From Betaproteobacteria bacterium (lineage in GTDB: Bacteria > Pseudomonadota > Gammaproteobacteria > Burkholderiales > Usitatibacteraceae): a stretch of DNA of 64,000 nucleotides. Made by a program: the position numbers and the translations under genes. Positions 51,405 through 62,828 of the stretch are shown piece by piece (within the stretch, counting starts at the first letter, position 1; each line of letters opens with the position of its first letter). The notes under the pieces are model-generated. The model searched no databases. It had not been told where the DNA came from and worked only from the letters and a program-made list of their open reading frames with translations. The stretch is taken from positions 124,001-188,000 of the forward strand of contig JADJMI010000004.1 of NCBI GenBank assembly GCA_016709665.1. Reading direction: 5' to 3'.

Positions 51405-52060
51405 TTCAGGGTGAAGTGCAGGAGCCAGTAGTACTGCGTCTCTTCGAGGGTCGCCTCGCGGGCAACCGGGCGCAGGAGCGCGGCGAGTTCCGCGGCGGCG
51501 GGAAAATTCTTGAGGACCTCGTGCGTCTCGCCGCTGATGAGCGGGCGAACCTGGTAGGTGTTGCCCTCGGCGTCCCGGCGGGTGACGGGGGTGGAGCTGC
51601 CTTCGACATGGCGGTTGTCGAGGATCCCGACGATGGCCCCGGGCGCGAGATGGCGGGTCAGCAGGGCGAGCCAGGGCCCCAGGGCGGACTTGCGCACGTG
51701 CGACCACCAGAACCCGGCGAAGGCCGCATTGCAACCCGAAGGCACGCCCTCGAGCGTGAAGGCATCGGTCTTCCGGAAATCGACGCGGCCCCGGGGGTAC
51801 GGCTTCTCGCGGGCGATCTCGAGCACCGGTTCGTTGATGTCGGTGGCGATCACGTGGGCGGCCGGCTTCGCGATGAACTGCGTCCAGTAGCCCGTGCCGC
51901 AGGCGATCTCGAGCACGCGGCGCCCGGCGAAGAGTTCCGGCACGCGCCCGCGCAACCACGCGAGCTCGTCCTGCCGCTCGGCCTTCTCGTAGATGCGTTC
52001 GTACTCGCCCGCGCGCTTCGCGTAGTAGGACTCCAGCGACGGCGTCACCGATCCGCGCAT
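51401..52060 (-). CDS. Class I SAM-dependent methyltransferase
   Basis: A 219-residue methyltransferase with the SAM-binding motif VLEIACGTGYWTQFI near residue 50 and the motif-II acidic residue in VIATDINEPVLEIA. The substrate domain is small. The target is unknown. It is followed by the DUF815 ATPase with an ATGA overlap, and preceded by argJ's stop region on the other side. Confidence 0.87.
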   Translation of the reverse strand: MRGSVTPSLESYYAKRAGEYERIYEKAERQDELAWLRGRVPELFAGRRVLEIACGTGYWTQFIAKPAAHVIATDINEPVLEIAREKPYPRGRVDFRKTDAFTLEGVPSGCNAAFAGFWWSHVRKSALGPWLALLTRHLAPGAIVGILDNRHVEGSSTPVTRRDAEGNTYQVRPLISGETHEVLKNFPAAAELAALLRPVAREATLEETQYYWLLHFTLK

Positions 52061-52070
52061 GGCCCGGGCG

Positions 52071-53300
52071 CTAGCTGCGGTAATCCGCGTTGATCTTCAC
52101 GTAGTCGTAGGAGAAGTCGCAGGTCCAGACCGTGGCGGTCTCGACCCCGCGGCCCAGTCCCACGCGCACCGTGATCTCCGCGGGGGCCATGACGGCCTTG
52201 CCCTGCTCCTCGGTGTAGGCGACCGCGCGGCCGCCCTGCTCGGCGACGAGCACGTCGCCCAGGTGCAAGGTCACCTTCGACGGGTCGAGGTCGGCGATGC
52301 CGCCGTTGCCCACGGCGCACAGGATTCGGCCGAGGTTCGGGTCGGAGGCGAAGAAGGCCGTCTTCACGAGCGGCGAATGGGCGATGGACTTGCCCACGCG
52401 CATGCATTCGTCGCGGGTGGCGCCGCCATCGACGATGATCGTCATGAACTTGGTCGCGCCCTCGCCGTCGCGCACGATGGCCTGGGAAAGGACGTGGGCC
52501 ACCTCGAGCACGCATTCGGCCAGGCGCGTGTACTCCGCCGTGCCCTCCCCGATGATCTTCGGGTTTCCCGCCCGCCCCGTCGCGATGAGCACGAAGGAAT
52601 CGTTGGTCGAGGTGTCGCCGTCCACCGTCACCGCGTTGAAGGACCGGTCGGCGACGTGGCGAACCATGTCCTGGAGCGTGTCGTGGCCCACGGCCGCGTC
52701 CGTGGCGATGAAGCCCAGCATGGTCGCCATGTTGGGCTGGATCATGCCCGCGCCCTTGGCGATGCCCGTGACGGTGACGGTGACGCCGTCGATCACGACC
52801 TGGCGCGAGACCGCCTTGGGCACGGTGTCGGTGGTCATGATGGCCGAGGCCGCGTCCGCCCAGCCGTCGGCCCGCAGGTCGGCGATGCACGCGGGCACGC
52901 CGGCGACGATGCGATCGGCCGGCAGGTGCTCCATGATGACGCCCGTCGAGAAAGGCAGTACGGACCCGGCTGGTGCGCCCAGTCCCTGTTCGACGGCGGC
53001 GCATACCGCGCGCGCATGGGCCAGGCCGAGCTCCCCGGTGCCGGCGTTGGCGACACCGGTGTTCACGACGATCGCCCGGATCGGGCGTTCGTCGGCGAGG
53101 CGCTCGCGGCACACGAGCACGGGCGCTGCGCAGTAGCGGTTCTGCGTGAAGACGCCGGCGACGCGGGCATCCTCGGCGATCTCGACGATGAGCAGGTCCT
53201 TGCGGTTCTTCTTGCGCACGCCGGCTTCGGCGATGCCGAGACGAACGCCGGCGATGGGGAGCAGGTCTGCCGCCCGGGGCGGCTGGAGGTTCACGGGCAT
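52071..53300 (-). CDS. argJ: Bifunctional glutamate N-acetyltransferase / amino-acid acetyltransferase
   Basis: A 409-residue Ntn-like enzyme of arginine synthesis that transfers acetyl from acetylornithine to glutamate. It cleaves itself before the Thr in GAGMIQPNMATML, and both halves are present. GDTSTNDSF and the C-terminal DFSYDYVKINADYRS are also typical. The ATG at 53300 is chosen over one 10 codons upstream. Whether it also uses acetyl-CoA cannot be told from sequence. Confidence 0.96.
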   Translation of the reverse strand: MPVNLQPPRAADLLPIAGVRLGIAEAGVRKKNRKDLLIVEIAEDARVAGVFTQNRYCAAPVLVCRERLADERPIRAIVVNTGVANAGTGELGLAHARAVCAAVEQGLGAPAGSVLPFSTGVIMEHLPADRIVAGVPACIADLRADGWADAASAIMTTDTVPKAVSRQVVIDGVTVTVTGIAKGAGMIQPNMATMLGFIATDAAVGHDTLQDMVRHVADRSFNAVTVDGDTSTNDSFVLIATGRAGNPKIIGEGTAEYTRLAECVLEVAHVLSQAIVRDGEGATKFMTIIVDGGATRDECMRVGKSIAHSPLVKTAFFASDPNLGRILCAVGNGGIADLDPSKVTLHLGDVLVAEQGGRAVAYTEEQGKAVMAPAEITVRVGLGRGVETATVWTCDFSYDYVKINADYRS

Positions 53301-53340
53301 GGTGGGGAAATTATCGCACGGCCCCGACACGGGACCCGGG

Positions 53341-53844
53341 CTAGGGGGCCTTGGCCTTCAGGCGAGCCATGGCCAGCACGTCCGCGAGGCGGCCATCGCG
53401 AAGGGCGTACTGGCGATGGGTGCCCTCGACCTCGAAACCGAAGCCCCGGTAGAGCGCGATGGCCCGGGCATTGTCGGTGAAGACGGTGAGTTCGAGGCGC
53501 GTCACCGGAAGCCACCGGTCCGCGAAGTCGACCAGCGTTCCCACGAGCGCCTTGCCCACGCCCCGGCCCTGCCAGGGGCTCGGCACGGCGACGCCCAGGA
53601 TGAGCGCATGGGCGCGGCGGGGGGTCGGCGCGGAAGGGTGGAGACCGGCGTTGCCCACGATCTCATCGCCCGCGCAGGCGACGAAGATGTAGTGACCTTC
53701 GGGCGTATCCGACAGGCGCTTGCGCCAGTGCTCGCGCGTCGGCATCGGCAGCTGCAACGTGCCGGACTGGGCGCTCTCGTCGGAGAAGATGCGGCAGAAC
53801 CCCTCGAAATCGCCGGGTTCCGCGCGCCGCACGGTGATGTCCAT
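53341..53844 (-). CDS. GNAT-family N-acetyltransferase
   Basis: A 167-residue acetyltransferase with the acetyl-CoA loop VPSPWQGRGVGKALVGT near residue 95 and the C-terminal FGFEVEGTHRQYALRDG common to GNAT proteins of the RimJ/YhhY-like type. Substrate unknown. It lies downstream of secA on the minus strand, separated by a palindrome. Confidence 0.88.
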   Translation of the reverse strand: MDITVRRAEPGDFEGFCRIFSDESAQSGTLQLPMPTREHWRKRLSDTPEGHYIFVACAGDEIVGNAGLHPSAPTPRRAHALILGVAVPSPWQGRGVGKALVGTLVDFADRWLPVTRLELTVFTDNARAIALYRGFGFEVEGTHRQYALRDGRLADVLAMARLKAKAP

Positions 53845-53856
53845 GCGGCGAAGGAT

Positions 53857-53874
53857 GGGGCGCGATCGCGCCCC
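53857..53874 (-). terminator. GC-rich palindrome after secA
   Basis: GGGGCGCGATCGCGCCCC is a perfect 18-base palindrome between the secA stop and the GNAT gene. It can fold as a 7-bp stem with a GATC loop. No T-run follows, so termination is only possible, not certain. Confidence 0.45.
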
Positions 53875-53888
53875 CCGTCAACCCGCCC

Positions 53889-56663
<2,775 letters not shown>

Positions 56664-56792
56664 GGGCGAGGGGGGGCGTCGAAGAGGGGGGCGGATGCGA
56701 CACCGGCCCCAACGGGGCCGGTTTCGAGAAGCGGCAATTATAAGGGATATGGGGGCGGGACGCCCGGCCTCAACCCCCGGGGCCGCGGGCGC

Positions 56793-57770
56793 TCAGGGCT
56801 TCGCCGGAGCGACGCCGGCCCGGACGGAGGCCTGGACGGGCTTCGCTTCCGGCTTGTCGAGGGCGAAGAACTTGTTCGGGTTGAGGGGAACGCCCTTCTC
56901 GCGGACCTCGAAATGCAGGTGCGGCCCGGTCGTGCGGCCGGTGTTGCCCACCTGCGCGACGAGCTGGCCCTTCATCACCACGTCGCCCACCTTGACGCTG
57001 CTCTTCAGCAGGTGCGCGTACCGGGAGGTGAGGCCGTTGTCGTGGTCGATGTCGACGATGTTGCCGTATTCGGCATGGAACTCCACGGCGGAGACGACGC
57101 CGCCCGCGGCCGCCATGACCGGCGTGCCCGGGGGCGCGATGAGGTCCACGCCCGTGTGGAACGTGGAGCGCCCGGTGATCGGGTCGATCCGGTAGCCGTA
57201 GTTGGACGAGTAGAAGCCCTGCGCCACCGGGAGCGTGGTGGGGATCGTCTTGCGGGCCAGCCGGTCGTCCATGAAGACGGAATCGAGCACGCCCATCTTG
57301 TCGCTGCGATCGTCGAGGACGCGGGAGATCTCCTCGAGCTGCTGCCGGAATTCCGGCAGGGTGAGATCGCGCGTGAGCGCCGGCGACGGCGCGGCGCCGC
57401 CCTGGCCGGGCTTTTCCTCGAAACGGAATTCCGAGGGCTTGATGCCGGCGGCCTTGGCGAGGCGCTCGCCGAAGGCGTCGAGCCGGAGGATCCGGGCCTG
57501 GAGTTCCCCCACCTTCACCGCCAGGGCATTGAGGTTGTCGCGCATCTCGGATTCCGTGCGCTTCACCTCTTCCTGGTGGAGCGCCGTCACGATGGCGCGA
57601 AGGTAGGGATTGCGCAGGTCCGTCGCGAACTTCATCGTGACGAAATAGGTCGCCATCGCCAGGAAGAACCCGGCCATGAGGATGCCGAACGCGACCAGCA
57701 GCACCTGCGTCTGGGACAGCGTCACGTTGCGGCTCTTCGCGAGGCTGTCCGAAACCAGAATAATGTTCAT
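56793..57770 (-). CDS. M23 family metallopeptidase, membrane-anchored
   Basis: A 325-residue protein with one N-terminal membrane segment (about 22-45), a coiled coil (about 65-105), and a C-terminal LytM domain. All zinc and catalytic residues appear intact: HTGVDL, RYAHL and GPHLHFEV. Unlike the EnvC-like protein in this window, it should be an active peptidoglycan endopeptidase. The location beside secA and divergent from dciA is conserved in betaproteobacteria. Confidence 0.93.
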   Translation of the reverse strand: MNIILVSDSLAKSRNVTLSQTQVLLVAFGILMAGFFLAMATYFVTMKFATDLRNPYLRAIVTALHQEEVKRTESEMRDNLNALAVKVGELQARILRLDAFGERLAKAAGIKPSEFRFEEKPGQGGAAPSPALTRDLTLPEFRQQLEEISRVLDDRSDKMGVLDSVFMDDRLARKTIPTTLPVAQGFYSSNYGYRIDPITGRSTFHTGVDLIAPPGTPVMAAAGGVVSAVEFHAEYGNIVDIDHDNGLTSRYAHLLKSSVKVGDVVMKGQLVAQVGNTGRTTGPHLHFEVREKGVPLNPNKFFALDKPEAKPVQASVRAGVAPAKP

Positions 57771-57799
57771 CCCACTCCCTTTCCTATACCTTCGCTCGC

Positions 57800-58276
57800 A
57801 TGGCCACCCGACCCCTTGCCCGCCTTCTCGGCGAAAACGCCGATCTCGAACCGGTCCGGGACCGGCTGGCGGAAGTGACGCTCCTTCAGGAGCGCTTCAG
57901 GCAAGTGGCTCCGGCGACCCTTTCCCAGGCCTGCCGGGTGTGCGCCGTCGATGGATCGACGGTCGTGGTTCGCGCGGACAACGCGCCGGTGGCCGCCGCC
58001 CTGCGGGCGATGGCGCCGAGACTGCTGGCCGCGCTACTGGCACCGGCGGCCGGGAAAAAGTCTTTGAAAAACAATAGGGATCAAGAGCTTACCGCATTGC
58101 GGGTCGAACTTCAAGTTTCCGTCCCGCCGCGCAAGCCGGCGCCCGTACCCCGGGGCGAGTTGCCGCGGGAGGCCCTGGGCGCCCTCGCGGAACGAATGTC
58201 GGACTCTCCCCTGAAGGACGCCCTGGACCGGATCGCCACGGGTCAGAGAAAGAGCAGTACCCGCTCGAAAAGGTAG
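57800..58276 (+). CDS. dciA: DciA-family helicase loader (DUF721)
   Basis: A 158-residue DUF721 protein. The N-terminal KH-like part contains LQERFRQVAPATLSQACRV and VVVRADNAPVAAALRAMAPRLL, typical of DciA, which loads the replicative helicase in bacteria that lack DnaC. The basic C-terminal tail is predicted flexible. It is divergent from the M23 gene by 29 bases. Confidence 0.88.
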   Translation: MATRPLARLLGENADLEPVRDRLAEVTLLQERFRQVAPATLSQACRVCAVDGSTVVVRADNAPVAAALRAMAPRLLAALLAPAAGKKSLKNNRDQELTALRVELQVSVPPRKPAPVPRGELPREALGALAERMSDSPLKDALDRIATGQRKSSTRSKR

Positions 58277-58428
58277 AAGAGGGCGAAGGCGACGCCCAGC
58301 ACGGTCATCACCTGGATCGTCTTGCCGGCGATCCGAAGATACTTGCGGTCCCGGGTCGCGAGGTAGGCGCCGCCCAGGGCCAGCAGGAAAAGGAGCGCGA
58401 AGAGCGCGACCGCCCGGAGGACGAACAA
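58243..58428 (-). CDS. Small membrane protein after lpxC (hypothetical)
   Basis: A possible 61-residue protein with two hydrophobic segments (about residues 3-21 and 36-58) separated by TRDRKYLRIAGK. The likely start is TTG at 58428, 4 bases after the lpxC stop; no strong ribosome-binding site is seen, so translational coupling to lpxC would be needed. Its 3' end overlaps the convergent dciA by 34 bases. The pattern of two clean membrane spans with a basic loop supports a real gene. Function unknown. Confidence 0.55.
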   Translation of the reverse strand: MFVLRAVALFALLFLLALGGAYLATRDRKYLRIAGKTIQVMTVLGVAFALFYLFERVLLFL

Positions 58429-58432
58429 GGGG

Positions 58433-59347
58433 TCAGGCCGGCTGGAACCGGGCGTCGGCGAACGCGCCCGGCAGGTCGGCGGCGGCCGCGAAAGTGACTT
58501 CCTCCCAGGCCGACCGGTCGGCGAGCAGGGCACGCACGAGCTGGTTGTTCATCGCGTGGCCCGACTTGTGGCCGCGAAAGGCCCCGATGAGCGGGTGCCC
58601 CAGGAGATAGAGATCGCCCACCGCGTCCAGGGCCTTGTGCTTCACGAATTCGTCCTCGAATCGCAGGCCGTCGGCATTCAGGACGCGGAAATCGTCCACC
58701 ACGATCGCATTGTCGAGCGAGCCGCCCCGGCCCAGGCCCGCCGCGCGCATGGCCTCCACCTCCTGCGTGAAACCGAAGGTGCGTGCCCGCGCGATCTCCT
58801 TCACGAAGCTCACGTCGCCGAAGTCGATGTCCACGTCGGTGCCGGTCGAATCGAACACGGGGTGGTTGAACTCGATGGTGAAGCCGACCTTGAACCCCTC
58901 GAACGGCTCGAGGCGCACGCGCTTGTCGCCCTGCTCGAGGGCCACCGTCTTGAGCACCCGGATGTACTTCTTGGGCGCGGCCTGCTCCTCGATGCCCGCC
59001 TGCTGCAGCAGGAAAACGAAGGTGCCGGCGCTGCCGTCCATGATGGGCACCTCCTCGGCCGACACGTCGACGTACGCGTTGTCGATGCCGAGCCCGAAGA
59101 AGGCGCTCATGAGGTGCTCGACGGTCGAGACGCGGGCGCCGTCCTTCTCGAGGACGGTCGCCATGCGCGTGTCCGTCACGTTGAGCGCGTGGGCGGGAAT
59201 CGCGGGGGCGCCCGGGAGGTCCGAGCGGCAGAAGACTATGCCCGTGTCCGGCTGCGCGGGACGCAGGACGAGCGTGACCTTCGTGCCCGTGTGCAGGCCC
59301 ACGCCGGTCGCCCGGACGGAAGTCTTGAGGGTGCGCTGTCGGATCAT
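58433..59347 (-). CDS. lpxC: UDP-3-O-acyl-N-acetylglucosamine deacetylase
   Basis: A 304-residue zinc amidase that commits lipid A synthesis. The zinc histidines lie in STVEHLMSAFFG near residue 78 and VKHKALDAVGDLYLLG near 235, with the catalytic histidine in SGHAMNN near 262. The usual C-terminal position after ftsZ is kept. A terminator lies between ftsZ and lpxC. Confidence 0.97.
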   Translation of the reverse strand: MIRQRTLKTSVRATGVGLHTGTKVTLVLRPAQPDTGIVFCRSDLPGAPAIPAHALNVTDTRMATVLEKDGARVSTVEHLMSAFFGLGIDNAYVDVSAEEVPIMDGSAGTFVFLLQQAGIEEQAAPKKYIRVLKTVALEQGDKRVRLEPFEGFKVGFTIEFNHPVFDSTGTDVDIDFGDVSFVKEIARARTFGFTQEVEAMRAAGLGRGGSLDNAIVVDDFRVLNADGLRFEDEFVKHKALDAVGDLYLLGHPLIGAFRGHKSGHAMNNQLVRALLADRSAWEEVTFAAAADLPGAFADARFQPA

Positions 59348-59458
59348 CGCGGTGGCCTCGAGGAGCCCTTGTGGGGCCGAAAGGCTTCGTAAAAACGCAA
59401 TTCTATCATGATCTTAGCGGGTCCATCCCCGGCGAGGGGCCTGCAAGGGCACAAAAAA

Positions 59459-59480
59459 GGGCCCGCGCAAGCGCGGGCCC
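59459..59480 (-). terminator. Rho-independent terminator after ftsZ
   Basis: GGGCCCGCGC and GCGCGGGCCC form a 10-bp stem with an AA at the tip. On the minus strand it is followed by TTTTTT (59458-59453), between the ftsZ stop at 59603 and lpxC. Confidence 0.85.
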
Positions 59481-59602
59481 CGCAGGGGCGCGAAGACGGC
59501 CGCCGGGAGACGTCGGCGGCCATCGGTCCCGCGCCGGAGGAATTCGCACCCCCATTCCTCCGGCCCTTCCCCCCTTCACGAAAAGGGGGAAGGAAGGCGC
59601 AA

Positions 59603-60751
59603 CTAGTCCGCCTGCTTGCGCAGGAACGCCGGGATGTCGAGCGTTTCCATGCCGCTGTGGCGGAGGGCATCGACCGTCTGGTCGCGGCGGCGGCGGAAGG
59701 CGGCGGGCTGCTCGAGCTCCTCGTAGTTCACGGCGAGGGGCTCGTTGTCGGTGCCGGTCTTCTGGATCATCGTGAGGGTGGGCTGGCGCTGGGCCGCGGC
59801 GCCGCCCAGGCCCGTCGCCACGATCGTGACGCGCAGGTCGTCGCCGATCGCCTCGTCGATGACGCTGCCGTAGATGATCGTCGCGTCCTCGGCGGTGAAC
59901 GAGCGGATCGTGTTCATCACCTCGTGCACTTCCTTGAGCTTGAGGCTCTTGGAGGCGGTGATGTTCACGAGCACGCCGCGCGCGCCGGAGAGGTGGATGT
60001 CCTCGAGCAGGGGCGAGTGCACCGCCTGCTCGGCCGCGAGCTGCGCGCGCTCGGCGCCGGCCGCCATGGCCGACCCCATCATCGCCACGCCGTTCTCGCT
60101 CATGACCGTGCGCACGTCGGCGAAGTCGACGTTCACCAGGCCCGGGCAGTTGATCACCTCCGCGATGCCGGCCACCGCGCCGTTCAGCACGTCGTTCGAG
60201 GCGCGGAAGGCGTCTTCGTAGGTCACCTCCTCACCGAGGACTTCCATGAGGCGGTCGTTCGGGATGATGATGAGGGAGTCGACGTGCTGCTTGAGCGCGT
60301 CGATGCCCATCGCGGCGATCTTCGTGCGCTTGCCCTCGAAGGCGAAGGGCTTGGTGACGACCGCCACCGTGAGGATGCCCATCTCGCGCGCGATCGAGGC
60401 GACCACGGGCGCGGCGCCGGTTCCCGTGCCCCCGCCCATGCCGGCGGTGATGAAGAGCATGTCCGCGCCCGTCACCAGCTCGATGATGCGCTCGCGATCC
60501 TCCTCGGCGGCCAGGCGGCCGACCTCGGGATTGGCGCCCGCGCCGAGCCCCTTCGTGACCCCCGTGCCCAGCTGCAGCGTCGTTCGGGCGAGGTTGCGCT
60601 TGAGCGCCTGGGCGTCGGTGTTCATCGTGATGAACTCGACCCCCTGAACGCCGTTGTTGATCATGTGGTCCACGGCGTTTCCGCCGCACCCGCCGACCCC
60701 CACGACCTTGATCACCGCCTCGGGCGATTGGGCTTCCAGCAATTCGATCAT
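59603..60751 (-). CDS. ftsZ: Cell division protein FtsZ
   Basis: A 382-residue tubulin-like GTPase forming the division ring. The GTP-binding signature GGGTGTGAAPV is near residue 105, with VGGCGGNAVDHM near the start and the T7-loop NVDFADVRTVM near 205. A variable linker leads to the conserved C-terminal peptide DIPAFLRKQAD, which binds FtsA and ZipA. It is the last gene of the division cluster before a terminator. Confidence 0.98.
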   Translation of the reverse strand: MIELLEAQSPEAVIKVVGVGGCGGNAVDHMINNGVQGVEFITMNTDAQALKRNLARTTLQLGTGVTKGLGAGANPEVGRLAAEEDRERIIELVTGADMLFITAGMGGGTGTGAAPVVASIAREMGILTVAVVTKPFAFEGKRTKIAAMGIDALKQHVDSLIIIPNDRLMEVLGEEVTYEDAFRASNDVLNGAVAGIAEVINCPGLVNVDFADVRTVMSENGVAMMGSAMAAGAERAQLAAEQAVHSPLLEDIHLSGARGVLVNITASKSLKLKEVHEVMNTIRSFTAEDATIIYGSVIDEAIGDDLRVTIVATGLGGAAAQRQPTLTMIQKTGTDNEPLAVNYEELEQPAAFRRRRDQTVDALRHSGMETLDIPAFLRKQAD

Positions 60752-60845
60752 GTCTCGTCTCCTTCGCTACTGTTGCGTGGTTGGTTGTTGATGATTCCGG
60801 CACCGGGCACCCTGCCGCCCGAAGCCTGCCGCCTGCCGCCTGCCT

Positions 60846-62090
60846 TCAGAAATTCCCCTTGAACCAGTTCTTCATCCGGTCCAGCACGTCCTTGAATCCC
60901 GCACCCTGCAATTTCGCGTGCTGGTCCCGCTGCATCTGGTCGAGACCCGCGAGCAGCAGGCCCATGCCCGTCGAGTAGCGCGGGTTCCTCACCACCTCGG
61001 CGAGGGGGCCCGAGTACTGGGGGGCCCCCACGCGCACCGGCATGTGGAAGACCTCCTCGCCGAGCTCGACCATCCCCTTCATGAGCGACGTGCCGCCCGT
61101 GATCACGATCCCGGAGGAAAGCAGCTCCTCCAGGCCGCACGAGCGCAGCTCGCGCTGCACCAGCGAATAGAGTTCCTCGACGCGCGGCTCGATCACCTCG
61201 GCCAGCGTCTGGCGCGAAAGCTCGCGCGGCGGACGGTCGCCCACGCCGGGCACGTCGATCATGTCGGTCACGCTCGCGAGCTGGCGCAGGGCCACGCCGT
61301 GCCGGATCTTGAGTTCCTCGGCTTCCTTCGTCGGCGTGCGCAGCGCCATCGCGATGTCGTTGGTGATCTGGTCGCCGGCGATGGGAATCACGCTCGTGTG
61401 CTTGATGGCGCCCTCGGTGAAGACGGCCAGGTCCGTCGTGCCGCCGCCGATGTCCACCAGGCACACGCCGAGGTCGCGCTCGTCGTCGAGGAGCACCGCG
61501 TCGGCCGAGGCGAGGGGCTGCAGCATCAGGTCCTTCACCTCGAGGCCGCAGCGGCGCACGCATTTCATGATGTTCTGGGCGGCCGAGACGGCGCCGGTCA
61601 CGATGTGCACCTTCACCTCCAGGCGCATGCCGCTCATCCCCAGGGGCTGGCGCACGCCGCCCTGCCCGTCGATGATGAATTCCTGCTCGAGGATGTGGAG
61701 CACCTGCTGCTCCATGGGGATGTTCACGGCGCGGGCGGTCTCGATCACGCGGTCGATGTCGTACTGCGAAACCTCCTTGTCCTTGATCGCCACCATGCCG
61801 TGGGAGTTGAAGCTCTTGATGTGGCTGCCCGCGATGCCGGTGATCACCTCGCGGATCTTCACGTCGGCCATCAGCTCGGCTTCCTCGAGCGAGCGCTGGA
61901 TGGCGGTCACCGTGGACTCGATGTTCACCACCGCGCCCTTCTTGAGGCCGCGAGAGGGGTGGCTGCCCATGCCGATGAGGTTGAGCGTGTTCTCGGGCGT
62001 CACTTCCGCCACGAGCGTGATGATCTTGGAGGTGCCGATGTCCAGGGCCACCAGCACGTTGCGGCTTTCTCGGTTGCGGTTGACGATCAT
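60846..62090 (-). CDS. ftsA: Cell division protein FtsA
   Basis: A 414-residue actin-like protein that links FtsZ to the membrane. Actin-fold motifs include VALDIGTSKIITLVAEV near residue 12, DIGGGTTDLAVF near 205 and GIVITGGTSLMKGM near 340. The C-terminal amphipathic helix LDRMKNWFKGNF is the membrane anchor. It lies between ftsQ and ftsZ. Confidence 0.98.
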   Translation of the reverse strand: MIVNRNRESRNVLVALDIGTSKIITLVAEVTPENTLNLIGMGSHPSRGLKKGAVVNIESTVTAIQRSLEEAELMADVKIREVITGIAGSHIKSFNSHGMVAIKDKEVSQYDIDRVIETARAVNIPMEQQVLHILEQEFIIDGQGGVRQPLGMSGMRLEVKVHIVTGAVSAAQNIMKCVRRCGLEVKDLMLQPLASADAVLLDDERDLGVCLVDIGGGTTDLAVFTEGAIKHTSVIPIAGDQITNDIAMALRTPTKEAEELKIRHGVALRQLASVTDMIDVPGVGDRPPRELSRQTLAEVIEPRVEELYSLVQRELRSCGLEELLSSGIVITGGTSLMKGMVELGEEVFHMPVRVGAPQYSGPLAEVVRNPRYSTGMGLLLAGLDQMQRDQHAKLQGAGFKDVLDRMKNWFKGNF

Positions 62091-62105
62091 GGCTTCCCGT
62101 TGTCC

Positions 62106-62828
62106 TCAGGCTTTCCGGCGCGGCGCGGCCGCCGGCTTCGGCGGCGCGCTTTCCCGGATCGCGAATCCGTTGGCGTACCGCAGGTCGGCGTGCGTGACGG
62201 TCGGCGCCGATGCCTGCACCGACGGCCACATCGCCACGAACCGGGCGAGGCGCGCGTCGAAGTCGCCGCGTCCCAGCTCGAGCGTGAGCCCGGAGGCGAG
62301 CGTCGCCTGCCACGCGCGGCGCCGGGAGAGACCCAGTTTCGCGAGCGGGCTCTGCATCGGGCCGATCGCCTGCGCGATGGCGACGTAGGCGCGCGCCATC
62401 TCCGCGGCGGCCTCGGCCGGACCCTCGAACCGCGGCAGTGGCGCCTCGTAGGGTGCCGCGAAGATCTCGCCGCGAGCGCTCACGAGCCGCGTCTCGTCCC
62501 AGCGGGCGAGGGGTGCGTGCGCCTCGAGGCGCACCACGAGCGTGTCGGGGAAATGCAGGCGCACGCTGCAGTCGCGCACCCACGGCAGTCGGCGGACGGC
62601 CTCGCGCACCGACTCGAGCGGCGCCTCGCGGGCTTCGCGCCCCTTGAGGCTCGCCGCCAGGCGGTCGAGGTCCGCCGCGGCCACGCGCGCGGTGTCGCCG
62701 GTAAAGCGCACGGCGGCGATCGGGCGGCGCCCGAGGGTATCCCAGCCGAGCCAGCCGCCGCCGGCCAGGACGATGACGGCGAGCATGCCCGCGGCGGCCC
62801 GCACGATCTGGACGGCCCGGGGGCTCAT
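62106..62828 (-). CDS. ftsQ: Cell division protein FtsQ
   Basis: A 240-residue bitopic membrane protein of the FtsQLB complex. One membrane segment at about residues 10-30 is followed by a POTRA domain (IAAVRFTGDTARVAAADLD) and the beta domain (PWVRDCSVRLHFPDTLVVRLE). Start at 62828 overlaps the ddl stop by ATGA. Confidence 0.95.
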   Translation of the reverse strand: MSPRAVQIVRAAAGMLAVIVLAGGGWLGWDTLGRRPIAAVRFTGDTARVAAADLDRLAASLKGREAREAPLESVREAVRRLPWVRDCSVRLHFPDTLVVRLEAHAPLARWDETRLVSARGEIFAAPYEAPLPRFEGPAEAAAEMARAYVAIAQAIGPMQSPLAKLGLSRRRAWQATLASGLTLELGRGDFDARLARFVAMWPSVQASAPTVTHADLRYANGFAIRESAPPKPAAAPRRKA

